DNA of 9,992 bases from Verrucomicrobiota bacterium. Its GTDB lineage: Bacteria; Verrucomicrobiota; Verrucomicrobiia; Chthoniobacterales; UBA10450. The stretch lies in assembly GCA_003221375.1 (NCBI GenBank), contig QHRI01000034.1, positions 1 through 9,992 on the forward strand, in the 5' to 3' direction. The number at the start of each line of letters is the position of its first letter. Positions within the stretch are counted from its first letter, which is position 1. The notes under the pieces were generated by a model that saw nothing but the letters and a program-made list of their open reading frames with translations, had not been told where the DNA came from and made no database searches. Shown here in pieces: positions 1 through 5,778 of this stretch. The position numbers and the translations under genes are program-made.

Positions 1-1
1 C

Positions 2-475
2 GCGACCGCGGCGTCGCGATATGACATCGCTCGGTTTGGTGGAGAAGTTTTCCGGCCGTCGCCGCGTCAGGCAGACCTGATGATTGTCGCGGGCACGGTG
101 ACCAAGAAAATGGCGCCACAAATCGTGCGTCTTTACAATCAAATGGCCGATCCGAAATACGTGATTGCAATGGGTGCATGTGCCATTTCGGGCGGCCCAT
201 TCAAGGAAGGCTACAACGTCCTTAAAGGAATTGACCGTTATATACCGGTCGATGTCTACATTCCCGGCTGCCCGCCGCGTCCCGAAGCCTTGTTACACGC
301 ATTCATGGAATTGCAGCACAAGATCGATGAGCAAAAATTGAGCGGCGCAAACAAAGCGGCTCATCTCGATTCAGAACAGCCGAGCGAATTCCCTGTGCCC
401 GCATTCGGAAAGCACGATCTGGAGCCACCGGCCAATTCAAACGTGTTTCATCCGCCGGCAATCGAACGCGTCTAA
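2..475 (+). CDS. nuoB: NADH-quinone oxidoreductase subunit B (NuoB), 5'-truncated
   Basis: NuoB is the complex I subunit that holds cluster N2, the last iron-sulfur centre before quinone, at the membrane-facing end of the peripheral arm. The reading frame is open from base 2 and the protein continues in from the left; the first visible residues ([10 protein letters not shown], then [13 protein letters not shown]) are the conserved core, so the ATG at 80 is internal and not the start. Two N2 ligands are visible, the Cys in MGACAISGG (codon 179-181) and the Cys in [11 protein letters not shown]; the tandem Cys-Cys pair should lie roughly 30 nt left of the window. After the conserved core the protein has a tail of about 50 residues, rich in Pro, Glu and Asn, with no known role. 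The stop is 3 nt before nuoC, so the two are very likely cotranscribed and translationally coupled. Identification is secure. Confidence 0.96.
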   Translation, partial: ATAASRYDIARFGGEVFRPSPRQADLMIVAGTVTKKMAPQIVRLYNQMADPKYVIAMGACAISGGPFKEGYNVLKGIDRYIPVDVYIPGCPPRPEALLHAFMELQHKIDEQKLSGANKAAHLDSEQPSEFPVPAFGKHDLEPPANSNVFHPPAIERV

Positions 476-478
476 CGA

Positions 479-1144
479 ATGGAAGGCTTGGAGCAAATCA
501 AAGCGCGGATCGAAGCCGCGGTGCCTGGCGCAAAGATCGAGATCCTGCAGAATGCGAGCCCGTCGCAGCAGCATTCGCTCAAGATCGACAATCAACACGC
601 AGGCGATGTCGCAAAGTTTTTGCGTGATGATCCTGCGCTGCGCTTGGATTTTTGTTCTAATGTGACCGGCGTCGACTGGCTGGATCGCACCGTAAAGAAA
701 ACGGTGAAGGTAAAAAAAGTTATCGATGGAGAGGAAAAGGAAGTCTCTGAAACAACTGAGGAAAAAATTACGGGCTACCTCGAAGCCGTTTATCACCTTT
801 TCTCGATGAGCCACAAACACGGACCGGTGATCATTCGAATGCAAACGACTGATCGTGCGCAGAACGTTTGCCTGACCTCGCTCACGCCGATCTGGCGGAG
901 CGCGGAATTTCAAGAGCGCGAGATTTTCGATCTCTACGGAATCCGGTTCGATGGCCATCCCGATTTGCGTCGGATCTTGATGTGGGACGAGTTCGAAGAT
1001 CATCCGATGCGCAAAGATTATCGGGAACCAGACGATTACGAATACGAACCGACACCGCACGACGAGGTGTTGGAGAAAGCGAAGGGACATTATGTGTCCC
1101 GACCAGAGCTTGACGGAGCGGAAAAAATTACAACGCAGACGTGA
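479..1144 (+). CDS. nuoC: NADH-quinone oxidoreductase subunit C (NuoC, 30-kDa type)
   Basis: NuoC is a cofactor-free subunit of the peripheral arm of complex I that packs against NuoD and NuoI. The 221-residue product carries the family signature near residues 146-167 ([10 protein letters not shown] followed by [11 protein letters not shown]) and the downstream PMRKDY at 176-181. It is a stand-alone NuoC, not fused to NuoD as in E. coli. Residues 71-97 form a Lys/Glu/Val-rich charged insertion between the N-terminal fold and the next strand. The C-terminal tail after residue 181 is acidic and then polar. The start ATG follows the nuoB stop by 3 nt and has no Shine-Dalgarno-like sequence, which fits coupling to nuoB translation. 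The opposite-strand open frame over this gene is a shadow. Confidence 0.96.
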   Translation: MEGLEQIKARIEAAVPGAKIEILQNASPSQQHSLKIDNQHAGDVAKFLRDDPALRLDFCSNVTGVDWLDRTVKKTVKVKKVIDGEEKEVSETTEEKITGYLEAVYHLFSMSHKHGPVIIRMQTTDRAQNVCLTSLTPIWRSAEFQEREIFDLYGIRFDGHPDLRRILMWDEFEDHPMRKDYREPDDYEYEPTPHDEVLEKAKGHYVSRPELDGAEKITTQT

Positions 1145-1166
1145 ACATGCGATTGGGGCGAGATTC

Positions 1167-1218
1167 TGTAGCCACCGGCCTGTGGCCGGTTCAAACGTCG
1201 CATAGCGACGTGGCTACA
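1167..1218. repeat. Stem-loop (REP/MITE-like) element between nuoC and nuoD
   Basis: An outer inverted repeat, TGTAGCCAC (1167-1175) against GTGGCTACA (1210-1218), encloses two hairpins. The first is ACCGGCC (1174-1180), loop TGT, GGCCGGT (1184-1190). The second is CGTCGC (1196-1201), loop ATA, GCGACG (1205-1210). This predicts a three-way junction on either DNA strand or in RNA, with one or two bases shared between the outer stem and each hairpin. The element ends 8 nt before the nuoD ATG and fills most of the 82-nt gap. A second sequence of the same layout begins at 9935. The base pairing is read directly; calling it a dispersed repeat family is an inference. Confidence 0.75.
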
Positions 1219-1226
1219 ACATACAA

Positions 1227-2393
1227 ATGAGCGCGGTGATCGAAACGCTCGAAGCGATGGAGCGGCCGCCGGTGAGCATGGGATCCCGACTCGAGGGGGA
1301 GCTCCTCGAAGTCTCGATGGGGCCGCAACATCCGTCCACGCACGGCGTATTCCGGATGAATGTCGCCCTCGAAGGCGAGATCGTGCGCAAGCTCAAGCCA
1401 GTCTTCGGATATCTGCATCGCAATCATGAAAAGATTGGCGAGAGCGTGAGCTATCTCGGGTCGATGCCGTACACCGACCGACTCGATTATTTTTGCTCGA
1501 TGACCAATAACTGGGCCTATGCGCTCAGCGTGGAAAAGCTGGCTGGGATCGAAGTTCCCGAACGCGCCGAATATCTTCGCATTATCCTTGCGGAGCTGAC
1601 GCGGCTCCAGAATCACGTGTCGCTGCTGGGTTTTTTGCTTAACGATATGGGCGCCTGGGGGACGCCGCTCATGTACGCGTTTCGCGAGCGCGAAAAGATT
1701 CTCGACCTATTCGAATCACTGTCGGGTTCGCGCATGATGTGCGATTACATGCGTTTCGGTGGCTGCCGGGTGGATGCCAGTCCCGAGTGGCTAGCGCGTG
1801 CGAAGAAAATTGTCGATATTTTTCCGCGCTTCGTTGACGAGTTGGAACAATTAATCGTCGGCAATGAAGTTGTGATTGCCCGCACGCAAAACGTTGGCAA
1901 ATTATCGCGCGATCTCGCGATTAGTACCGGTATCACGGGTCCGATGCTTCGCGCCTGTGGCGTGAATTATGACGTGCGAAAGGTGGACTGCTATGGATTC
2001 TACCCACGCTTCAAATTCCGGATTCCATTAGGCGAACATGGTGACACTTACGATCGGCTAATGATGCGCATATTGGAAATGCGCGAGAGCGTCGGAATTT
2101 TGAAACAGGCATTCGAGCAAATTCCTACCGGCCCCATCATCAACCCGAAGGTGAAAATTCGCGCCTTTCGCCCGCCGGTCGGCGAAGCTTATGGGCGCAT
2201 TGAAGCACCCAAAGGCGAGCTCGGTTTTTATTTGATCAGTGACGGTGGACCGAACCCGTATCGTTATCGTGTGCGTCCGCCGAGTTTCATCAATCTTACG
2301 ATTCTCGAAGATATGTGCCTCGGTCACACCGTTGCCGATGTAATGGTTATTCTTGGAAGCATCGATATTGTGATGGGGGAAGTGGATCGATGA
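1227..2393 (+). CDS. nuoD: NADH-quinone oxidoreductase subunit D (NuoD, 49-kDa type)
   Basis: NuoD forms, with NuoB, the quinone-binding pocket of complex I. The 388-residue protein matches the family from end to end: [10 protein letters not shown] at 31-40 (the His on the quinone-pocket loop), HRNHEKIGE at about 64-72, YTDRLDY at 82-88 with the pocket Tyr and Asp, a FREREKI segment, [14 protein letters not shown], and the C-terminal [12 protein letters not shown] at 377-388. Its length is usual for a stand-alone NuoD. The ATG at 1227 is used; an in-frame ATG at 1257 would also keep the whole conserved region. Neither has a convincing Shine-Dalgarno, because the stem-loop element ends 8 nt upstream of the first. 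The gene lies in the nuoB-C-D-I run; 106 nt of repeat-bearing spacer separates it from nuoI. Confidence 0.97.
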   Translation: MSAVIETLEAMERPPVSMGSRLEGELLEVSMGPQHPSTHGVFRMNVALEGEIVRKLKPVFGYLHRNHEKIGESVSYLGSMPYTDRLDYFCSMTNNWAYALSVEKLAGIEVPERAEYLRIILAELTRLQNHVSLLGFLLNDMGAWGTPLMYAFREREKILDLFESLSGSRMMCDYMRFGGCRVDASPEWLARAKKIVDIFPRFVDELEQLIVGNEVVIARTQNVGKLSRDLAISTGITGPMLRACGVNYDVRKVDCYGFYPRFKFRIPLGEHGDTYDRLMMRILEMRESVGILKQAFEQIPTGPIINPKVKIRAFRPPVGEAYGRIEAPKGELGFYLISDGGPNPYRYRVRPPSFINLTILEDMCLGHTVADVMVILGSIDIVMGEVDR

Positions 2394-2403
2394 CACCGAT
2401 AAT

Positions 2404-2488
2404 GGATACTGGATACTGGATACTGGATTTTCGCCGCAAGGCTGGCCGGCGCTCGCTCATCAAGCATCGAGCATCAAGCATCCGGCAT
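2404..2488. repeat. Pair of inverted heptamer arrays between nuoD and nuoI
   Basis: Left array: GGATACT three times in exact tandem (2404-2424) plus a partial GGAT (2425-2428). Right array: CAAGCAT, CGAGCAT, CAAGCAT, CCGGCAT (2461-2488). Read on the minus strand the right array is ATGCTTG / ATGCTCG, the same heptamer pattern as the left array phased as ATACTGG, so the two face each other across a 32-nt G+C-rich spacer. Paired, each heptad has about two mismatches; on the minus-strand copy one of them becomes a G.T wobble. The repeats fill the spacer up to 11 nt before the nuoI ATG and leave no Shine-Dalgarno. Confidence 0.85.
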
Positions 2489-2499
2489 CTGCGCTAACT

Positions 2500-3123
2500 A
2501 TGATCGGCACAGGCATACTCAAAGGGATGGCGGTTACCGCGCGGAACTTTGTTGGGAGTTATTTCGACAAAGAGCGGCTGATTACGGTGCAGTATCCAGA
2601 AGAGCGGAATCCGTTGCCAGAGAACTACCGGAATTTTCCGTTTCTCGTTTATGATGGCGATGATTCACAAGCGGGGTTGCGTTGTGTGGCATGCAAGATT
2701 TGTGAGAAGGAATGCCCGCCGCAATGCATTTACATCGTCAAAAGCGACGACAAGAAGCCCGATTACATGGGCAAACCGCAGTTTTACCCAAAGGTCTTCG
2801 ATATTGATATCTCGGTTTGCATGAGCTGTCAGATTTGCGTCGAGGTTTGCCCATTCGAGGCGATTAAGATGGATAAGGACTTCGAGCTCAGCACGCGAGA
2901 ACGCTTTGATGCATTGCTCATGCGCAAGGATGATCTGGCGAAATCGAATGACTACTATCGCCGGATCTCGCCAACCGACGCGGCTGAGGTCGATAGGAAA
3001 CTGACCGCTGCAGCTGAGGCTGCTGCGAAAAAGAAAGCGGCAGCGGCTCCTGCGGCAACGAAACCAGCCACGCCTACGCCGCCCGCCTCAAACGAGCCGG
3101 CGCCAACACGCGCTTCCTCCTAG
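2500..3123 (+). CDS. nuoI: NADH-quinone oxidoreductase subunit I (NuoI, 2[4Fe-4S] ferredoxin-type)
   Basis: NuoI passes electrons through clusters N6a and N6b toward N2 in the peripheral arm of complex I. The 207-residue product has the NuoI N-terminus (an amphipathic GILKGMAVTARNF stretch, then TVQYPEE at 29-35) and two CxxCxxCxxxCP motifs: C62, C65, C68, C72 and C107, C110, C113, C117. The CPPQCI sequence with an extra Cys after motif 1 is also found in E. coli NuoI. Residues from about 168 to the end are Ala, Lys, Pro and Thr, a low-complexity tail absent from typical NuoI of 160-180 residues. The ATG at 2500 preserves the conserved N-terminal helix; it has no recognisable ribosome site. 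The gene directly follows nuoD with no nuoE, F, G or H between, and no nuoJ follows. Confidence 0.94.
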   Translation: MIGTGILKGMAVTARNFVGSYFDKERLITVQYPEERNPLPENYRNFPFLVYDGDDSQAGLRCVACKICEKECPPQCIYIVKSDDKKPDYMGKPQFYPKVFDIDISVCMSCQICVEVCPFEAIKMDKDFELSTRERFDALLMRKDDLAKSNDYYRRISPTDAAEVDRKLTAAAEAAAKKKAAAAPAATKPATPTPPASNEPAPTRASS

Positions 3124-3242
3124 GCAGGATTATCAACCCACGGCGGGAATCATGGACGTAGCGCGCGCTTTCCAAAATTTCTTTTGACGTCGACCCGATA
3201 AAACGGCAAAAGCGCAACGCAACCAAACAGAGAATTAGAAAG

Positions 3243-3656
3243 ATGAAAAAGACGTTATTAGTTACAAATATCTTAGTTGCGGTGTTGTCACTGGGTTTGA
3301 TGTTGGGATGCCAGAGCACTGCAGTCGGTCCTAGTCGGGCATCTCAAAAGGAAAACTTGCTCGTGCGAGCCGGATTCAAGGCCAAGGCGGTAACTACACC
3401 CAAACAGCAACAACGAGTGAGCGCGCTTCCGGTCGGCAAGGTTTCCACCGTCTCATACAAGGGAAAACTGTATTACGTATATCCCACTGCGACCAAGGAC
3501 CGGATCCTGGTTGGCGATCAAGCTGAGTACAACGCCTACAAACAATCGGTCGTTGCATATGGATTGACGACGAGCCCCGACTTTGTGGACGTGACGCACG
3601 GGCCCCATCCCGTTCTCATTCAGCAGTTCGATGGGTTTGGCCCTCTCGGAGAGTAA
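3243..3656 (+). CDS. Small lipoprotein of unknown function
   Basis: A 137-residue protein with a classic type II signal: Lys2-Lys3, a hydrophobic stretch to about residue 19, and the lipobox L-M-L-G-C with the lipidated Cys at 23. The mature part starts QSTAVGPS and is a short polar protein with a YKGKLYYVYP segment near residues 75-84 and VGDQAEYNAYKQ further on, followed by a Gly/Pro/His-rich end. I recognise the general appearance of small bacterial lipoproteins but cannot assign a family. Localisation to the periplasmic face of a membrane is inferred from the lipobox; Ser at +3 (C-Q-S) gives no inner-membrane retention signal by the E. coli rule. It lies 119 nt after nuoI and ends in a region with hairpins, so it is probably its own unit. 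The start has only a weak purine stretch (AGAAAG) upstream. Confidence 0.8.
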   Translation: MKKTLLVTNILVAVLSLGLMLGCQSTAVGPSRASQKENLLVRAGFKAKAVTTPKQQQRVSALPVGKVSTVSYKGKLYYVYPTATKDRILVGDQAEYNAYKQSVVAYGLTTSPDFVDVTHGPHPVLIQQFDGFGPLGE

Positions 3657-3681
3657 GAGGAATTCTGGAGGCGGATAGGCT

Positions 3682-3718
3682 GAGTCCGCGATTGGACGGA
3701 CTCGTCCCGGTGGCGAGT
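3682..3718 (+). terminator. Two overlapping hairpins after the lipoprotein gene
   Basis: Hairpin A: GAGTCCG (3682-3688) with CGGACTC (3697-3703), 8-nt loop. Hairpin B: ACTCG (3700-3704) with CGAGT (3714-3718), followed by TTTGTTA. The two share ACTC at 3700-3703, so only one can form at a time. Hairpin B followed by a short T-rich run could end transcription 60 nt after the lipoprotein stop, but the stem is short, so the terminator role is a weak inference. Confidence 0.35.
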
Positions 3719-3767
3719 TTGTTATCGTCGCTAGCTTGCCGATTGCTTCGGGGACGGCCCGCGTCAT

Positions 3768-3796
3768 TTGCAATCGCCAATCGAAAAATTTACAAT
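3768..3796 (+). promoter_or_regulatory. Candidate sigma70 promoter for tRNA-Leu
   Basis: TTGCAA (3768-3773) and TACAAT (3791-3796) are separated by exactly 17 nt. They match the -35 (TTGACA) and -10 (TATAAT) consensus at 4 of 6 and 5 of 6 positions. Transcription would start near 3803, a few bases before the tRNA 5' end at 3810, as is common for single tRNA genes. The -10 lies inside a perfect inverted repeat, CAATCCGA (3793-3800) and TCGGATTG (3803-3810). Confidence 0.5.
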
Positions 3797-3809
3797 CCGA
3801 AATCGGATT

Positions 3810-3891
3810 GCCAGGGTGGCGAAATTGGCAGACGCGCCAGACTTAGGATCTGGTGGAGAAATCCTTAGGGGTTCGAGTCCCCTCCCTGGCA
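3810..3891 (+). tRNA. tRNA-Leu, anticodon UAG
   Basis: All arms of a class II tRNA can be folded: acceptor stem GCCAGGG (3810-3816) with CCCTGGC (3884-3890) and discriminator A at 3891; D-arm GCG/CGC around AAATTGGCAGA; anticodon stem CCAGA/TCTGG around the loop CTTAGGA, giving anticodon TAG at 3844-3846; a long variable arm with GGA/TCC; and T-arm AGGGG-TTCGAGT-CCCCT. Discriminator A, the long variable arm and anticodon UAG all fit a leucine tRNA reading CUN codons. The CCA end is not encoded (ACT follows), so it must be added by CCA nucleotidyltransferase. The open frames crossing it are artefacts. Confidence 0.97.
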
Positions 3892-3928
3892 CTTCAACTT
3901 ACCTTGCCACGCAGACAGGGACGAAAGC

Positions 3929-4064
3929 AGTTTACCAAGCCCGAATCACGGCGAATTAGGGCGAATAATGCTGAAAATGCGCTATTTACGAATCGCGACG
4001 CAATGAGTTGGGCGGAGTTTACCAACCGTCTGAAATCGGCCTTTGTTCGCGTACAGTTTACCAA
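3929..4064 (+). repeat. Three exact copies of AGTTTACCAA
   Basis: The 10-mer occurs at 3929-3938, 4016-4025 and 4055-4064. A diverged form, ATTTACGAA, lies at 3984-3992 and a further TGTTTACGG near 4078. The third exact copy extends into a small palindrome, AGTTT ACC AAACT. The spacings between exact copies are 87 and 39 nt, both multiples of three but of unequal length, so this is not a simple tandem array. It could be a set of protein-binding sites or a decayed repeat; the function is unknown. Confidence 0.6.
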
Positions 4065-4087
4065 ACTAACTGCGGGCTGTTTACGGT

Positions 4088-4113
4088 ACTTGTCGCAAAA
4101 TGAGGCGACAAGT
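4088..4113. repeat. Perfect 9-bp inverted repeat with 8-nt spacer
   Basis: ACTTGTCGC (4088-4096) is the exact reverse complement of GCGACAAGT (4105-4113); the spacer is AAAATGAG. No T-run follows, so it is not a typical intrinsic terminator. It could be an RNA hairpin, an operator or a recombinase-type core site; the sequence alone does not decide. Confidence 0.7.
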
Positions 4114-4195
4114 CGGCAACTGCGAAGTGCGAAGGCGTTCACGGACAGATGTCCAATTTTCTTGCCGGCGGCGGTACGGGTTAAAAATCTAAGGC

Positions 4196-4384
4196 CTATT
4201 TGAGCGGAGCTATTATTAGGCTGGATTCAGGAGCCGGCGGCAATTCTTGCAGTTGCGCTTTCCACATTTGTAGATCGATCGGCGTCACACAGTTGGAAGT
4301 CTTCATAAAATTATCAGGCTTCGCATCTACGATCAAAACCGCATCGGCTCGCCGAAGCCATTGCACCAAAATTTCTCCGCGCAC
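4196..4384 (-). CDS. Doubtful small ORF, 62 codons
   Basis: A GTG-initiated frame of 62 residues with a central hydrophobic strand (ADAVLIVDAKPDNF) and a Pro-rich end. An AGGA stands about 10 nt before the GTG, within a run starting at an in-frame TAG. Its composition looks more protein-like than the neighbouring open frames, but I recognise no family, and an opposite-strand frame of similar length covers the same bases. It may be a fragment of a decayed gene. Low confidence. Confidence 0.22.
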   Translation of the reverse strand: MRGEILVQWLRRADAVLIVDAKPDNFMKTSNCVTPIDLQMWKAQLQELPPAPESSLIIAPLK

Positions 4385-4497
4385 TAAGCTAAAATCCTAG
4401 CGCGAAGTGGGGTTTCTTTTCAATTCTTGTGCTGGCGAATTCTTTCCGCAACCAAAGTCGAAAGTTCCACGTTATTTCAACCAAAGGGGGTAACGGG

Positions 4498-4602
4498 ATG
4501 CATTTAAGCCTAGAGTCATTGCTGAGACTGGTGGAGCTCGTACTCATCTGCCAGTCACCGGCATGGGCTTTTGTGCTCGGCTACCTTTTAGCGAAGCGAT
4601 GA
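4498..4602 (+). CDS. Putative 34-residue hydrophobic membrane mini-protein
   Basis: An ATG at 4498 follows AAAGGGGG (4483-4490) by 7 nt, one of the better ribosome-binding sites in this window, and opens a 34-codon frame ending in TGA at 4600-4602. The peptide has a polar start (MHLSLES), two Leu/Val-rich stretches (LLRLVELVLIC and WAFVLGYLLA) split by QSPA, and a basic end (AKR). This looks like a short membrane-inserted protein with one or two helices. It lies 69 nt upstream of the alpha/beta hydrolase gene in the same direction and could share its transcript. There is no family match that I know. The support is the ribosome site plus composition only, so the call is tentative. Confidence 0.4.
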   Translation: MHLSLESLLRLVELVLICQSPAWAFVLGYLLAKR

Positions 4603-4671
4603 GGATTATATCCGAATCGCTAACTGCGCTGCGCTGTCAGTTTTGCGGCGCGCCCGCGGGATAGCTTTCCG

Positions 4672-5772
4672 ATGAAATTGCTCTCGCAAATACTTGTCGT
4701 TCTTGTAACCACCGGGTTCTCGGCTCATGCGGAATCAGCTCCTGAATTAAGCGAGCGAACCGTGGACGTCGACAACGACGTCTCGCTGCGGGTGATCGAA
4801 GCCGGCCAGCTGGCATCAGGAGCTACCTTGGTGCTCATTCCCGGCTGGAGCACTACTGCCGATGTCTGGCGAGAACAGATCAATCGCTTTGCTCGCACGT
4901 ATCGCGTGATCTCTTTTGATCCGCGCTCACAAGGTAAATCGACGATAACAACAGATGGCAACACACCGGAAACACGGGCGCAAGATCTGCACACGTTGCT
5001 CGGCCTCCTGAGTGTGCGACGACCTGTTCTCGTCGGGTGGTCGCAGGGAGTTGAGGACATCGCCGCTTTTATCAATCGATACGGGACTGGCGATCTTTCG
5101 GGGATTGTACTGGTGGATGCGGCCATTTCACCTGGAGCCGAGGGCATCCCGGCACGCAGCGCGCAACAGACCGCGACGCTGTTTGAGTCGTTCGCCACTT
5201 ACCAGGCACATCAGCAGGAATATTTGGCCAACATGATGCGAGCTATTGTCAGCAAACCGCGGAGCAATGATGCCGTTGAAGACTTGGTCACTATGGGATT
5301 GAAAACGCCGCCTGATATCGGCGTTGCGATGCGCATCGCTGATTCATTCACTGTGAATCGCATGCCCGCGCTGAAGAAGATCAACTGTCCAACGTTGAGT
5401 ATCGCTTCGGCGAAATCGGGTGGCTTGGCACAGCAGCAGGCCCAGGCAAAGCAGATTTCACGTGCACATTTCGAAAAAATCGAAGACGCGGCTCATGCTG
5501 TGTTTCTCGATCAGCCAGACCGCTTCAATGAACTGGTGATGACCTTTGTGGCAAAGCTGGCGCCTCCGGCGTCAGATCTGCATCCTGCCCCTGCACCCTT
5601 TGTGGAAATAGACCAACCGGTGACCCCTTCTCTCGTAGAGCAATATCGTACGGCACCCAAAATCGTAAAACCCCGACAGCGGCACCAACGAGTAGCACGG
5701 GTACGCTCTTTTTGGGATAAATTGCGTTACGGCTGGATTGTCGAGAATCCGCAGTATGTGAAAAAGAGATGA
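4672..5772 (+). CDS. Exported alpha/beta-fold hydrolase
   Basis: A 366-residue protein with a Sec-type signal peptide (Lys2, hydrophobic core 3-16, likely cleavage after AHA at 20). The alpha/beta hydrolase core follows: oxyanion-hole strand LVLIPGWS at about 53-60, FDPRSQGKS at 82-90, nucleophile elbow GWSQG with Ser124, strand GIVLVDA ending at Asp149, and the catalytic His275 in EDAAHAVFLDQP. The usual acid after the seventh strand is missing: TLSIASAKSG (241-250) has no Asp. Asp149, after the sixth strand, is the natural substitute, as in haloalkane dehalogenases of the DhaA/LinB type. Residues after about 297 are a Pro- and Arg/Lys-rich extension beyond the usual fold. The substrate cannot be named (ester, lactone or haloalkane are possible). 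It ends 6 nt from the stop of the convergent gene on the minus strand. Confidence 0.93.
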   Translation: MKLLSQILVVLVTTGFSAHAESAPELSERTVDVDNDVSLRVIEAGQLASGATLVLIPGWSTTADVWREQINRFARTYRVISFDPRSQGKSTITTDGNTPETRAQDLHTLLGLLSVRRPVLVGWSQGVEDIAAFINRYGTGDLSGIVLVDAAISPGAEGIPARSAQQTATLFESFATYQAHQQEYLANMMRAIVSKPRSNDAVEDLVTMGLKTPPDIGVAMRIADSFTVNRMPALKKINCPTLSIASAKSGGLAQQQAQAKQISRAHFEKIEDAAHAVFLDQPDRFNELVMTFVAKLAPPASDLHPAPAPFVEIDQPVTPSLVEQYRTAPKIVKPRQRHQRVARVRSFWDKLRYGWIVENPQYVKKR

Positions 5773-5778
5773 TCGGTT

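Larger units (their letters stand above)
3892..4497. other. About 600 nt without a confident gene, after the tRNA
   Basis: Open frames on both strands here (plus 3853-4203, minus 3894-4142) are short, begin in the tRNA or lack ribosome sites, and have no recognisable domain. What the stretch does hold: three exact AGTTTACCAA 10-mers (3929, 4016, 4055), a perfect 9-bp inverted repeat (4088-4113), and a doubtful 62-codon minus-strand ORF (4196-4384). From 4385 to 4482 I see nothing. No copy of the tRNA 3' end occurs here, so there is no direct sign of an integrated island. Confidence 0.6.

Noticed and set aside
437..1090. Long minus-strand open frame opposite nuoC
   Set aside because: It lies wholly over nuoC, has no domain signal, and is the usual antisense shadow of a G+C-rich coding region. 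The same applies to frames opposite nuoD, the ligase and the DUF4388-like gene.
2404..2488. CRISPR-like array
   Set aside because: The repeat unit is 7 nt in direct tandem with no spacers, so it is not CRISPR.
2315..2497. Plus-strand open frame across the end of nuoD and the heptamer spacer
   Set aside because: Its protein-like periodicity (TGYWILD and RASSIRH) comes from the heptamer repeats; it has no ribosome site and overlaps nuoD out of frame.
3184..3202. TTGACG and GATAAA upstream of the lipoprotein gene as a promoter
   Set aside because: The two boxes are only 7 nt apart, and at a 17-nt spacing there is no -10-like sequence.
3810..3891. tRNA as an attachment site of an integrated island
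   Set aside because: No second copy of the tRNA 3' end and no integrase gene occur in the window.
3893..3912. 18 of 20 bases match the sequence at 5778-5797, suggesting a duplicated gene end
   Set aside because: The match stops at once on both sides, and one such match in 10 kb is within reach of chance, particularly as 5778-5797 codes for the UDG-like C-terminus.
3853..4203. Plus-strand open frame beginning inside tRNA-Leu
   Set aside because: The start is within the tRNA T-arm side, the first residues are tRNA-derived, and the rest has no recognisable domain.
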